64,000 nucleotides of DNA from Hydra vulgaris (GCF_038396675.1 NC_088922.1:64870001-64934000), one strand, 5' to 3'; positions 1-13,560 are shown, counted from the first letter of the stretch. The notes: generated by a model from the sequence alone, not told the origin. Numbers and translations are program-made.

Positions 1-2359
1 AACAAGCCAACTCGAGTAACTAGAATAGACAATATATTAACTAATTCATTGTTTGATACTTTTCTAAAGGCAGGAATAATAAAGGCAGATATATCTGATC
101 ATTTTCCTATTTTCTTCTCCTTGACGCAAGATTTAAAATCTAATAATAGTTGTAAAATTAAAACTTATAAAAGAAAAATCAACAAATTTGCGATTCAACA
201 ATTTAAAGACTCACTGTCGGCACAAGAGTGCGATAAGGTATACCATGAATGCAATTTTGGGCACACTAACTCTGCTTATAATAACTTCGAAAAAATTTTC
301 CTAAAAAGCTATAATATGCACTTCCCAATTAAAGTAAAATTAATAAAAGAAAAACACTTAAAATGTCCATGGATCACCAAAGGTATTAAAAAATCCTCAA
401 AAAAAAAAAAAAAACTTTATATTAAATACTTAAAAAATAGAAATGAGGCAAACCTAAATGTTTACAAACAGTATAAAAACTTGTTTGAAAAAATTAAAAA
501 AAAATCAAAGAAAAACTATTACTCAAATAAAATAAAAAACACAAATGGTGATATTAAGATAACTTGGGATATCATGAAAGAAATAATTGGGATAAAAACC
601 TGCAAAATAAATAGTTTACCTGCTCAAATTGTCATAGATAATAAAGAGTATGACAATAATAATGCAATTTCAGAAAAATTTAATAGTTTTTTTGTCAACA
701 TAGGCCCAAATCTAGCTTAAAAAGTCAATTGTCCAAACAACTCATTTGAAACTTATCTAACTAGTGCCAACAACGAATTAATATTTAAAGAACTAAAAAT
801 TGATGAACTCGAAAATGCAATAAACTCTCTTAAAACAAACAAGTCTCCAGGTATAGATGACATTTGCAGTAATATCGTCGTCAATGTCTTTTCGGAGATA
901 CGCAAACCTATTTTCGAAATATTTAAATCATTAATTATAACAGGAACTGTACCAGATAAATTAAAAGTAGCTAAAAATGTACCTATTTTTAAAACCGGTG
1001 AAACATTTCTAATAAATAATTACAGACCAATCTCAATACTTCCAACCTTTTCTAAAATACTTGAAAGAATAATCTACAATAGATTATATGAATACCTAAT
1101 TCAAAACAAGTTCTTAAATAAAAAACAATTCGGCTTTCAAGCACAGCACTCAACAGAACATGCAATTTTAGATTTAGTTAATAGCATAAGTGATTCTTTT
1201 AATAAAAAGCAATTTGTATTAGGAACTTTTATAGACCTTTCCAAAGCATTTGACACAATTAATCATGATATCTTACTAAAAAAAATGAAAAAATACGGAA
1301 TAAAAAATACTAGCCTAGATTGGTTTAAAAGTTATCTGTGCAACAGACAACAATGTGTTATTTCGAACGATAATAAATATTCTAATTTACTAAAAATAAA
1401 ATGCGGAGTTCCCCAAGGTTCCATTCTTGGTCCTCTTTTATTTTTAATTTATATTAACGATCTTCCACAATCACTAAAAAAACTTGATGCAATAATGTTT
1501 GCTGATGACACAAATTTATTTTAGTCATCAGCATCAATTGAAAATTTCTTTAAATCTGCAAATGATGACCTTGAGAGTCTAAACATTTGGTTTAAAGTAA
1601 ATAAATTATCTTTAAATCAAGAAAAAACAAAATACATCTTGTTTCATTCCAACCAGCAAAAAAACAAAATACCAAGCATGCTACCATTACTAAAAATTGA
1701 TAACATAAACATCGAAAGAACTGAAACTATTAAATTTCTTGGGATTATTATTGACGAAACGATTTCTTGGAAACCCCATATAAAAACATTAAATACAAAA
1801 ATATCAAAAAGTATCGGCATACTTTACAAAGTCAAAACTATACTTTCCCAGGAGAATCTGAAAGTTCTCTACTTTTCTTATATACAAAGTTATCTAACAT
1901 ATGCTAATATTGCCTGGGGAAGTACAAATAAATCTAAATTAAGTTCTCTATATACACTCTAAAAACACGCATCAAGATTGGTTTATAATAAAAATAAATT
2001 CACTCATGCCGATCCTTTACTTAAAAACTTGAATGCTTTAAATATCTATCAAATTAACATCTACCAAAATGTTTTATTTATGCTCAAATATAAGCTCGGA
2101 CTTGTCCCAACTCATTTTACTAATAACTTTTTTTCAAACCAACGCCAACAGATATATCACACGAGGAACCGGAAAATTTACATTGCCCATAAAAAAAACA
2201 AAATTTTCGAGATTTTCAATTGTATACCGTGGCCCCTATTTATACAACAAAACAATACCTCAAAATATAGAACTTACTAAATTGGATAATCTTATTGCCC
2301 TGAAGAAAAAACTAAAAGATCTCATAATTAACAAAACCAATTTTATCGATATGTATTAA
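1..2359 (+). pseudogene. LINE ORF2 relic: endonuclease end plus reverse transcriptase
   Basis: Reading frame 1 runs from the window edge and is broken by stops at 718-720, 1522-1524 and 1960-1962. A one-base shift near 2190, at an A run, moves the C-terminus (RGPYLYNK... to FIDMY) into frame 2. Visible motifs in order: SDHFP of the endonuclease; NYRPISILP near 1018; FIDLSKAFDTI near 1230 (RT motif A); GVPQGSILGPLLF near 1408 (motif B); FADDTNLF near 1498 (catalytic YADD-type box, here FADD); FLGIIIDE near 1735; a C-terminal NIAWGSTNKSKL block near 1906. The order and spacing are those of a complete non-LTR RT. With three stops and one frameshift this copy cannot make a full protein. Confidence 0.88.
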
Positions 2360-2567
2360 ATATAAAAGAATAATTAATATAATAAAATGTAAAAAGAACA
2401 ATTTAAGCTATAAAAATAAATAAAAAAGAAATAAAACATAAAATATAAAAAAATAAATAAATAAAAATTGTTAGCAACTACATAGTAAAATATTACTGAA
2501 CAGTAGACCTCAAAAAATTAATGTGTGTCATTACTCTTTAAATTTTTAGTTTATTTTGTATTTTAAA

Positions 2568-2610
2568 GGTTCTCGATGAAAAGACTTTTCTTAGTCTTCT
2601 GCGAGTTTCC
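2568..2610 (+). other. Conserved LINE 3' UTR hairpin, copy 1
   Basis: A two-tier stem. The inner arms AAGACT/AGTCTT close a 6-nt loop. The outer arms join CTCG with CGAG and GG with CC across a TT/TTT bulge. The same layout with different but still pairing bases is found at 17015-17055 and 24846-24886 in two other LINE copies. In CR1/L2-type elements a 3' hairpin can be the RT recognition site, so that role is inferred. Confidence 0.7.
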
Positions 2611-2939
2611 TTAAAACTGCATAGTACTACTAATATATGTTGATATATATTTTCAACAAATAACGTATTTTCAACGACAACGACAAGCAAGTTCCTAGTA
2701 GCCCTGTGATACGACGGATTTGCGTATATTTTTTAAATGCATGGGTTAATAGCCAGCACTTTATATTATAAACCACGGACTTATTATTTTAACTCGCATG
2801 AGTTAAAATGTCAAACGCGCATGCGTAAAACAGCATTGTTAACGCTCTTTAGATATTGTAAATATTTGTGGTGGACATTTATATAAACTGGAGACATGTA
2901 AATACTATTTGTTTTTGAAATATATAATAATGATTGTTG

Positions 2940-3056
<117 letters not shown>

Positions 3057-3059
3057 GGT

Positions 3060-5944
3060 ACGTCACTTAAAAAAAAAAGGAGCAAAGAAACTTCTAGCAT
3101 CGATATTATAGTGTCAACATATATAATAAATGAAAATTCGAATAAAAAGTTTGAAAATTTTTTTTTTTCCCTACTGGGGAACTATTTTTTTTTGTCATCG
3201 TAAAATCGTAAATTATCCGTATATCAGAACGTAAAGTTTTCGAATTTAAAAAAAATCATATCTTAGTGAACATCTGTGAAATTTTCATTTTATTTCTGTA
3301 TAACACATGAAAAAAACTAGGGAAATGATTGGCATCGAAAAACCAAGATTAAACTAGGGCCGACGAGATGGGAACCTGGGGGGTTACTAGATTTTTTTTT
3401 CATTATTTAGAAGTTTCTAGCAATATTAAGTAATAATAAAAAAATTAGAAAGAAAACAAATTCTCTACCTGCCAGGGAATTTGTTTATTTTTAAGATGTC
3501 AGATATGAGAAAGAAAAAAACAAATGACATTAATACTAACATTAATATTTGTTTGGCATAGTGACGTATTCATGTTAAAACAAATATTTACTGTATAAAT
3601 AATCAAATTCAAGTGTCTTATTAAAAAATGTTTTTGAGATCTTTTTTAGAGTGCAGCTTAAGCATTAATAGTCTATGAGCCAACCTAGCCCTGACAAATC
3701 CATCTCTTCTCTCAAACCCACAAACAGATGCAGATGCATCTGTCACCTCTTTTACCGCTCTTTCGCAAAGATTGTGTGTGTAGGGTAAAGTAGGGTGCTT
3801 CAAAAGGTATCTCTAAGAAATTGTCAAGATCTTTTGAAGGTATTCGACATGTAAAACAGGTTCTGATTAATCTTCTTTGCCCGGTTGATCAGTACTTGTA
3901 TGGTTTAAGCTCCCAGATTGATTGGACCTTCTTCCTTGTCATGAATCGAGTGTCTCCATACTCCAAACTTTTCCGTATCTCTTTGATGGTTTTAATGGCA
4001 AACCTTCTAGATTCTTTATCTGAGCTTGCTATAAGGGAAAGAATCAAAGATTCAGAATGAGCAAAAGAAGCTTCATATTTTATGTTGAGAGTAACAAATT
4101 CTTTTATCTCATCCTCCTGTTTTCGTAGCAGTTTTAACAGTGTTACTATGTGTTCCGGGGCCTTAACAATACTGTGTTTCACTTTGATTTTATACCATAT
4201 GTGAAAAAATACTTGAACTACCCATTTTAAAATTAAGTGAAATCTTCTTAGCACATCATCAGTAAAGCCATAGTTACTCATATGGAGAAAAATAATAGCT
4301 TCTCCAGTAGTAAGCCATCTGCTATGGGAAAGATTGTCACACTTAGCCATTTTAAGATTTGGACCCATCTCTCCTGTAGTCAAACATGTAATAAGTTTAT
4401 AGCAGAGAGCAGAATCTGTTGGCATTGAATTTATAATTTTTTCAGGAATCTGGATTAATGGTTCCAACTGCGCAATAGGTTCAAATGTATCAAGTTTTCC
4501 CTACTGTTTACTATTAAAAGAGCTTTTCCAATTGGTCAAGTGAAACCAACATTTGAATTGGTGGGTCCATCCAGAGTGACAATAATGTGCCTCAAAGGAA
4601 GCTCATTGCAATGTAGCATGCAAATAGACCAGAAACACTTTCTACCTAACAATTGTTCAAGATTTGTCAATAAACCTCCATCTTTCCCTGAACCAGTTAC
4701 AGCGCTTGTTGAATCTCCTCCTATTACTTCGAAGTAAGAGTAATGTGTTCTTCTTTAACAACCCTTTGATGAAATTGTTTTGTTACAGGGTTGTGCTTTA
4801 AAACTCTGGTAAAATCCTTTCTGCTATGAGCAAATATACCTTTGATAGGTTATTGTTGAAACTTTTTTTCTTCAGATGTCTTTGTTTTAGTCATTACTGC
4901 TTAACTACTGCTGATGTTCTAGACAACTATTTAATTTTTAGCACTTTTCATTACATAAAGTAATTTCACATTTACAAGATGTAATGTCAAGCAATTGATC
5001 CAATTTGATTTCCCAGGTAGAAACAATTTTTTGGGCTGCTTTTTCTCTAGAAATTTGACTAAACTTATTCCAGGCTAATTCTTTTTTTTGTACCAAAGAT
5101 ATCTTGTTTATTACCACAGGAAACTTAAAAAGAGCATTTGATCTTGTTCACTATTGAAGAGCCAAGTCTGCTAATTGTACACTAAGTTCTCTTACACACA
5201 TAAGCCTCCTTAAAAATAAAAAAAAGTGAATACAAGTAAATACAAACAATATTTCTGCAATCTTTAAATTTAACTTTTCATTACATACTTGTCAATATCT
5301 TTTTCAATGAGCAAACTTTCTTGTATTAAAAGACCCTTTCTCAGGATATCTCTAATAGTAGGCACTTCTGAAGGATTAAGATCATTACTTCCACCCAAAT
5401 ACAGTGAAAATTTTGACTCTTTTTTATCCAAATTGAATCTAGTAATTTTAGGAGCACTCATTCTTTCTATTAATATTAAATAAATACTAGCAATTAACAA
5501 AACTGGAAATCAACCAAACCGGAAGTAAAGTACTTTTGTACTGCATACTCTTTGGTGAGGTTTCGGAAATGCACTTACGGAAGTAATTTATTTCCAGTTT
5601 TATTGATGGCTAGTATGAATAAACGAAAACATATGTTTAAATACAAAAATTGTTTCAGAATGTGATTTATTGTATCAGCCCTGGTATAATCTCAATTTTT
5701 CAACGCCAATCATGTTACCTTTTTTTTATTATTTGTTAGACACAAAAAACATCAAAATCGAACTAAACTCACTGAGATATGACTTTTTTAAATTTGCGAT
5801 TTTTTACAATACAAAAAAAAAAATTTTCAAATTTTTTTTTTTGTATTTTTATTTATTGTATATATTGGCACTATAATATTGATGCTATTATATATATTGG
5901 CACTATAATATTGAAGTTTTTTTGCTCACATATTTTTAAGTGAC

Positions 5945-5946
<2 letters not shown>
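3060..5946 (-). mobile_element. DNA transposon with about 65-bp terminal inverted repeats
   Basis: The left end starts ACGTCACTTAAAAA. The right end read on the minus strand also starts ACGTCACTTAAAAA, and the match continues through GAGCAAA.AAACTTC and ATATTATAGTG.CAA.ATATATAATA, with small indels. The right end has part of this block duplicated in tandem (about 5872-5920). Both outer ends abut (TA)n arrays, so the target duplication cannot be read. The interior holds a decayed transposase-like ORF on the minus strand. The superfamily is not identified. Confidence 0.75.
3640..5461 (-). pseudogene. Transposase-like protein of an unnamed multi-copy metazoan family, decayed
   Basis: I recognise conserved blocks of a protein family that is multi-copy in arthropods and cnidarians, but I cannot give it a name. 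In order on the minus strand: an N-terminal MSAPKITRFNL with SEVPTIRDILRKGL (from 5461); a Cys-rich block with CKCEITLCNEKC near 4950; a block reading LHCNELPLRHIIVTLDG near 4570-4620; LSHSRWLTTGEA near 4300; and a C-terminal THNLCERAVKEVTDASASVC with RDGFVRARL near 3700-3780. Several frameshifts and stops separate the blocks; the longest open piece is 3889-4467 (192 aa). Its position between TIRs supports a transposase role. The RW and late E blocks recall hAT-type RNase H folds, but that is a guess. Confidence 0.65.
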
Positions 5947-6123
<177 letters not shown>

Positions 6124-6155
6124 CTTTGAAAGTCATTTTCTTGTTATACGTTAAA

Positions 6156-6378
6156 ATATGGTTGTAATTCAATAAATACGGCTGCGTATAAACTTTTTTT
6201 AAAATATATATATATATTTTTAATAATATATAATTATTTCGATATTTCGCTGATCTATCGTGATCAGCGTCATAATAAATAAAATAGTTACAAAGAAATC
6301 GTTATAGTAAAAACAAACCGTTAATAAGATAACACTAAAAAGCCAAAAAATAATACAAAAAATAATACAAAAAATTTT
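6156..6378 (-). repeat. Penelope element left terminal arm (inverted copy)
   Basis: Inverted partner of 7988-8205 with only scattered differences. It contains a short perfect hairpin (6249-6270) and, on the minus strand, a CTGATCA ... GAAA pair 12 nt apart that resembles a mutated hammerhead ribozyme core. The outermost part (AATACGGCTGCG) is identical in both arms. Confidence 0.9.
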
Positions 6379-6395
6379 TTCTCAAATAACTGACG

Positions 6396-7985
6396 TCAGC
6401 AGATTTTATTAAAAAATGGCCCCCAGGTTTTAGTTGTCACGTTATCACCGTCATCCCGATTGAGAACTACATCACCATTTCTTAACTCCTGTCGAACCCT
6501 AGCTTTGCTTATTTCGAGTGACTCTCTGATTTTCCGAGTTCGATATTCTGGGGCTACAGATAATGTTTTGGGGTGCAACCAATCAAACTTACCATGGCAT
6601 GTTTTGGAATGTTCAGTTGCACCCGAACTGGACCATTTTTCTTTTAAGCTATTTTTCTGGTGTTCAATACATCTCGATATCACCTTATTTTTAGTTTCAC
6701 CAATGTATATCGAACCGCATGAACATTTAAGCTGGTATACGCCAGGGTTTGTGTTTAGTGGTAGTTTAGTTTTATTGTTGCAAAAAATATTTTTAAATTG
6801 GGAGTTGATGTGAAGATAACCTTTATGTTTTGTTTTCGAAATTCTTTACGAAGTTTTGGACCATCAATTGCTATCCAAGGTAGTTTTATAAAGGGTTGGG
6901 TATCTAATGGTTGACATGTTGTGTTTTTTGAACCGTTTTTTAAATAGTCTATAGTAATATTATTTAGAATGTTCTTGTCGTGGCCATTTTTAACAAATAT
7001 GTCTATTAGAAAATCAATTTCTTTTTGAAGGTGTTTTTGAGAGCAAATTCTTTTTGCACGACATAAAAATCCTTTGAAAACGCCAATAATAATGTTAGGA
7101 TTAATGTTTGAGTTAGGTTTAAGTTGAACATTTGTAATAGCCTCCTTTCAATGTATTTGAAATTCATAAGCTCCAGAGCCTGTGTTTGTAATAATAATAT
7201 CTAGGAAATTGAGTTGTTTGAGGTTGTTTTCAAGTTCCACTGTGTATTTTATGGCAGGATGTTGTTCATTAAGGATGTTCAGGAACATTTGTTGTTGTTT
7301 TATTGAAGCGAAGCGAGCGTGACAATCATCTACATATCTCTTGTAAGTTTTTGGATCGGATGTATAAGCTATTGCTATGTTAAGGGCCTTTCTTTCTATA
7401 TTTTGTAAAAACGCTTCCGCCATAACAACCATTAAAGATAAACCTATAGGACCTGAATTAGGAATTACTCGGATATTGTCTTTATATAAAAAATAGCATA
7501 TGCTTAATGAAAGTTCAACTAATTGGTGAATGTCTGCAAGAGTAAGTTTAGTTCGAGTTTTTAAGTCATCAATGTCAGCGTTCAATATATCAATAATAAC
7601 CGGAATTGCTTCGTCAATGGGTATGGATGGATATAAATTGAATATATAAAATGAAACTTGAACTTCGTTAGGATCTATTATCCATTGCTTGGCTTCATTT
7701 ACAAAACTATTAGAATTCATAAGTCTATTTTTATTTTTGTTCAGAGTCGGTTAAATAATTTTAACAAGATAATCAGATATTCCATAAGGTGGTGTGTTAA
7801 TTGTTGATACAACGGGGCGCATTGGGTAATCTTTTTCTGGTTTGTGAGCTTTAATCATTCCGTAAATCCTTGGTGGGTTACAATCTGATGGATACATTTT
7901 AAAGTATGTATTTGTGTCTAGCTTACCTTCTTTTCTTAATTTGCACAATTGTCTTTGAAATTTAGTAGTCAATGTGGATGTTTTA
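6396..7985 (-). pseudogene. Penelope-type reverse transcriptase plus GIY-YIG endonuclease, broken
   Basis: On the minus strand from about 7985: LTTKFQRQLCKLRKEG, then RIYGMIKAHKP (RT motif 1/2), a stop at 7751-7753, LYPSIPIDEAI (normally DLYTSIP), SGPIGLSLMVVMAEAFL, the catalytic KRYVDDCHAR near 7340, and LNFLDIII near 7200. After a further stop (7148-7150) and a frameshift, the endonuclease follows: GVYQL ... YIG near 6720-6755, then EHQKNS and a C-terminal block ending near 6396. YVDD and GIY-YIG together define Penelope-like elements. The protein would lack the N-terminal half of the RT, so the copy is dead. Confidence 0.88.
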
Positions 7986-7987
7986 AA

Positions 7988-8197
7988 AAAAATTTTTTGT
8001 ATTATATTTTGGCTTTTTAGTGTTATCTTTTTAACGGTTTGTTTTTACTATAACGATTTCTTTGTAACTATTTTATTTATTATGACGCTGATCACGATAG
8101 ATCAGCGAAATATCGAAATAATTATATATTATTAAAAATATATATATATATATATTTTAAAAAAAGTTTATACGCAGCCGTATTTATTGAATTCTAA

Positions 8198-8205
<8 letters not shown>
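7988..8205 (+). repeat. Penelope element right terminal arm
   Basis: Inverted partner of 6156-6378. On the plus strand CTGATCA (8088-8094) is followed after 12 nt by GAAA (8107-8110), within a short palindrome that may be a decayed hammerhead core. The arm ends in ATTCTAACCATAT at the (TA)n tract. Confidence 0.9.
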
Positions 8206-8295
<90 letters not shown>

Positions 8296-8319
8296 TTATA
8301 TGTATATATATATATATGG

Positions 8320-8382
<63 letters not shown>

Positions 8383-8440
8383 GTATATATGTGTATGTAT
8401 GTATATATACATATATATACATATACATAAATAAATATAT
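8201..8440. repeat. (TA)n microsatellite with GTTA and GTATG variants
   Basis: A long TA array interrupted by two GGTTATATG inserts (about 8293 and 8318) and a TATG-rich right end. The apparent Tyr-Ile ORFs here are artefacts of the repeat. Confidence 0.97.
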
Positions 8441-8459
8441 ACATATAAGTATATATAAG

Positions 8460-9660
8460 TTCAGTTAATTACAGATATCTTGAACCTCCAGGGGACCAAT
8501 GAAAACGGTTCGACTAAACGAATGTTTGACTTGAGCGATGTATAACTGCCTCCAAGGTTTGTGTTATGTGTGTGTATATGCGTTGATGTATGATGTTGAT
8601 GTATATGTATCTTTATCCAAAAAGGTTAATATCTTGGTGGATAATGAAGTAAATTGGGCACGGGTCAGTAATGAGTTGTTTTTTTCCCACTATTGACCGC
8701 TTAATGTTCACATTCGCTTGTGAACAATGTGAAATACAATATTACTTGTACAAATGTACCTATAAAGATATTGTTATTTAGATGCAGTTACCCGATGTTC
8801 CTAAATAAAAAGACTCAATGCATTAAAATATAACTTAGACTGTTTAAAGTTTGCACCATATTGATTGAATAGTGGAAAACGTGCATCAAATCAAAATTAG
8901 TCTGATGACAGAAGGCGATAAAAATATATATGATTTTGATATTGATGATGAAGATAACGATATCATGATTTTATCAAGATCGTGTTGAAAATAGTTTTAA
9001 TTTTGTGTGAGTTTTTGTTTTAAAAATGTATAAATTAATTTTTTGGTTTTATTTGCTTTCAATAATTGCTTTTCAATATCGATAATTTAGTTACCTGCGT
9101 TAAAAAAATGGTACAGGGCAGATTATTTGTAATACTATAACAACAGTTAGTATTATAATATAAAACAAACAATACTAATATTAATAATAAGTGAAAGCTG
9201 TAACAATTGAGAACAAGATGTGCAGTACAATAGGATAAGATATTGTACTATTTGAATTTGAATTTGAATATTTTTAATGTTATTTGTAACTTATATTATA
9301 ATTTTGCTAATTTTTTTTTTTTTTTTTTTTTTTTTAGATTTATTTATTTTTTTAGATTTATTTATTATTTATTGTTTTTAACGATTTTCATGTGAGTGTG
9401 TATTGTCTATAATTGTTAAATGTGTTGATTTTAATTAGTTTATTCTTGTTAAAACTACTGTAACCAACAACAAAAAATAAAGTTTTTAAATTAAATTAAA
9501 TTATTACAGCTATTATAAGTTTATGAAGAATTATTGTTTCTTTTCTTACTCACAACAACACAATATTGAACAAAAAGTTGATGTTTTTTCGAATTAAAAG
9601 AGTCAGGGCGCAAAAAGTTGTTTTTTTAAGGTTTATAAACTCGTATATAAGTTGATTGAA
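8460..9660. other. AT-rich DNA without recognisable gene
   Basis: No coding stretch with a recognisable motif. It holds a T run (9307-9335), a short run of AAATT repeats (about 9488-9508) next to an AATAAA, and a moderately GC-richer patch (8470-8560) that may be the end of an old element. Confidence 0.6.
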
Positions 9661-9820
9661 TCAACGCTAAATCAGCGTTAATCTAACGTTGATTTTTGGT
9701 TTGTTTTCAACGTTGATTAAACGTTTGGTTTTAACGTTAATTTGCGTTTTTATTTTAACCAAAAACCATTTTTCAACCATAACTTTTAATGGTTTTTCAA
9801 AGTTTTTTCGACGTTGATTA
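9661..9820. repeat. Cluster of AACGTTGAT-type subrepeats
   Basis: Variants of the palindromic core AACGTT (CAACGTTGATT, TAACGTTGATT, TTAACGTTAAT) recur about every 20-30 bp over 100 bp, then a CGACGTTGATT near 9810. Such arrays are typical of subterminal regions of some non-autonomous DNA transposons, but no TIR partner was found. Confidence 0.5.
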
Positions 9821-9899
9821 CACTTGCTAAGTGCATATAACACATGTGTTTTTATATATTGTTTATATATAAGCGCTACTTTATTTCTATACAATAAAG

Positions 9900-10540
9900 T
9901 TGCGCTTATTTAGAGAACCTGCTTGAAAAGTGTTGATTAATTACAATCGGTTTAAAAGTTTATAAAATGGTTTGTTTTTCAATTACATGAATAAATTTGA
10001 TAGATCAGTGGTATAATGCGCTGTCATCGGTGCCCTTTTGTGAGGGTTCAAAACTGCCCGTTAACAAAATATATATATATATATATTTTTTTAAATTTGG
10101 CCATATATATTTATTGCAAAAAAATAAATATAGCAAAAAAGACTTGCAGTTGTTTAAATAAAATTTTAAGTTTTTCTAGCTAAGGGTTTTCCTTTTTTCT
10201 TTTTTTTTTTACCTCCACAGCTGCACCTTCTGGAGTAGCAGGACTGCTAATTAAATTTTTTCTTTATTAAGTTTCAAACCATAGCTTTTTTTCACACCAT
10301 TTACAACTTATTAGGACTAATTACCTGAACACATTAATAACATCTTAATCATTACACATACGCAACAAATTTTTGCCAGTGTTTGGATGTTTTTAAAATT
10401 CTTAGCTTTTTTAAAAATCCTTACGTTTATTATAGTGTATAATATCTTTACATATGTTATATATATAATATCTACAAAATTTCAAATGTTTTTTATTTTT
10501 TATTTTAAAAAATCAATAAAGATTTGAAAAACATAAAAAA
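9900..10540. other. AT-rich DNA without recognisable gene
   Basis: Short TA tract at 10069-10086 and homopolymer runs. No supported gene. Confidence 0.6.
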
Positions 10541-10547
10541 CGTTGCC

Positions 10548-10625
10548 AGTGGTTGGATTCGAACCAGGGTTTTTTTGTTCAGAAGCTCTGCGAGCTAACC
10601 ACATGACCATGCTGAAATGTCTACT
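10548..10625 (-). pseudogene. tRNA-like sequence (tRNA-derived SINE head or tRNA pseudogene)
   Basis: On the minus strand GTGGTTAGCTCGCAGAGC resembles a tRNA D-arm with an A box, and GGTTCGAATCC about 19 nt later is a perfect B box/T-loop. No acceptor stem closes the ends properly and the anticodon arm is an A-rich stretch, so it is not a functional tRNA. A tRNA-derived SINE is the likelier source. Confidence 0.6.
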
Positions 10626-10889
10626 AACGAATATTTTAAAAGTATATAATAAGTAAAAGACGTATGTTTTAAAGTGGTATGTTTTAAAATTACATAACTT
10701 GAAGTTTAAGTAAGTTGCATAATTGCATACACTTTTGTTCACGTTTTTTTATAAAAAAAGTGCTGCAACTTTTTCTCACCAGTACCTCAATGGCAATGGT
10801 TGCCTAGGGTTCCGTGTCAAACTTGCTCGAATAAGAATTACTATTAAGTAGCTTCATATATAGTATGATATATGTCTATGCGCTTTATA

Positions 10890-11096
10890 CAGCCCTCGTA
10901 ATTAGGGTCGGCATTCGGCAATGCCAACCTAACTGCAAACATGAAAGTGTTTAAGGTTGGCAAATATAGCTAACCCAGTTTCTATGTTTTATAGTAACTT
11001 TTTTGTTTCAAATATTTTTTGCCACCTGATGCCGAACTCTTACAGTTTGAGTCGGTAATTTATTGCCGACCTCATTTTTCCTAATTCCGAGGGTTG
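10890..11096. mobile_element. Short MITE (207 bp) with CARCCCTCGKAATTAGG termini
   Basis: The left end reads CAGCCCTCGTAATTAGG. The right end reads, on the minus strand, CAACCCTCGGAATTAGG. GTCGGCA/TGCCGAC blocks repeat inside both halves. No ORF. The right end abuts a (TA)n array. Confidence 0.65.
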
Positions 11097-12210
<1,114 letters not shown>

Positions 12211-12214
12211 CGGA

Positions 12215-12668
12215 GAAAAATATTAACAACTTGGGAGAAAAGTGATAAAATACATAAAGCTCCTTCTCTTCCAAAAGACTAGTTTCCACATTTCTTTAAT
12301 GTCTCATGAAAAATATTGAAGAACCTTGTTGTGAAAGTATTTAGGGAGGCTTCAGAAAAACTGGATTATACCCACTTGATCGAAAACAGGTGCTAGATAG
12401 ACTTTCTAAGAGAACATTTACAAAGAAAGATGTCATTGTAAAAATAGGTTCTCATGTCAGTGATTCTTTCATAGAACTTTTAGTTGAAGCTAGAGGTGAT
12501 AATCGTACACCCGCTAATAAAAAGCGACATAAAGTTTTCGTTGTCCCAGGAAAATGTGTATCATCAATTTATGTGGTTAATATGCAAACAGCTATAAATA
12601 CAAATAAGACAAAGAAAAAAATGGCTGTTGTAAAAAAACCATGTTTTCCACTCTTGAACAGCAAATGA
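12215..12668 (+). pseudogene. pogo/Tigger-like transposase C-terminal fragment
   Basis: A short broken piece reads WEKSDKIHKAPSLPK, and after stops and a frameshift comes GGFRKTGLYPLDRKQVLDRL (about 12349-12408), the typical ending of DDE_1 (pogo/Tigger/jerky) transposases. An open, basic C-terminal tail of about 85 residues follows, ending KKPCFPLLNSK at 12668. The catalytic core is missing. A pair of AAAGTCACC/GGTGACTTT blocks downstream (12913-12941) may be remains of its terminus. Confidence 0.55.
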
Positions 12669-12669
12669 T

Positions 12670-13560
12670 TACTGATAATCTATTGAATAACTCTAGCACT
12701 AATAGTTTGATGATTGATGCATAGTATTTTGAGTTTTAAATATTAATATGGTTTTTCTGTGAGTTATATCTTAAATAAATTTGTAAGTTAGCTTCAAGCT
12801 GTTGTTTTTAATATTTTTTTGCCTTAAAAATATTTCACCTAATATCCATGTGTCTGTGAATATGTAAAGTATGAAACGATTAATCAATAATTATAACTTG
12901 CTTTTAGGTGGCCAAAGTCACCACCACTATAGGGGTGACTTTGACTTATCTTTAAAATTAAAAAAAGGGTTAAAGATATAATTCTTTTTATTTTTATTTT
13001 AATTATTTATTTCTTTAGCATCATGCACACCTAATGCAATTTATACCAACATATTAATCATTTATTATTAAATTAAAAAAAAAAAGGTTTTAAATTTGAC
13101 CAAAGTCAGCTCATTTTACGGTAATCAATAAGTTAAAGTACTGATACTTAAAGAGCAAATGAAGATAGAAATTTTAGCAAAGTAAAATGACACTTGGATG
13201 AATGTCTTAGAGATTGTTTTTAATAAATAGCTCTAAAATTCACTTTAATACTGAATTTCTATTTAATATTCTGAGTTGATAGCATTTTTAAGAAAAATAT
13301 GGTTCTGTCGATTATTAAATAATTTAATTAGTTTATAAAAATAAATGTTTTAATAAGCAGGGGCTTAGTGCTCCCAATTTTTAAAAAAGGTGATTGAAAC
13401 AATCGAATAGCATTAATCAGATATATAAAATCTATGTTTTAATTTTATAAACATTACAGAGATGTACTTTAAATTGAAAACAAAAGTTATTTATTTGTAG
13501 AAGTAGTTTAAAATTTTCTTTAATATAGTTTTGATAATTAAGCTTAATGCTGCCTTTATT
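12670..13560. other. AT-rich DNA with a small hairpin
   Basis: Contains the AAAGTCACC...GGTGACTTT hairpin at 12913-12941 and a related CCAAAGTCAGC at 13099-13110. Otherwise no gene seen. Confidence 0.55.

Larger units (their letters stand above)
6156..8205 (-). mobile_element. Penelope-like retroelement, 5'-truncated, with inverted terminal arms
   Basis: Two nearly identical arms of about 220 bp (6156-6378 and 7988-8205) face each other and enclose about 1.6 kb of minus-strand coding sequence for a Penelope-type RT and a GIY-YIG endonuclease. Penelope-like elements commonly carry LTR-like repeats in direct or inverted order and truncated copies. This copy starts inside the RT, so the N-terminal part is missing. 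Both ends meet (TA)n tracts. Confidence 0.88.

Noticed and set aside
10548-10625. Functional tRNA gene
   Set aside because: No proper acceptor stem and an A-rich anticodon arm.
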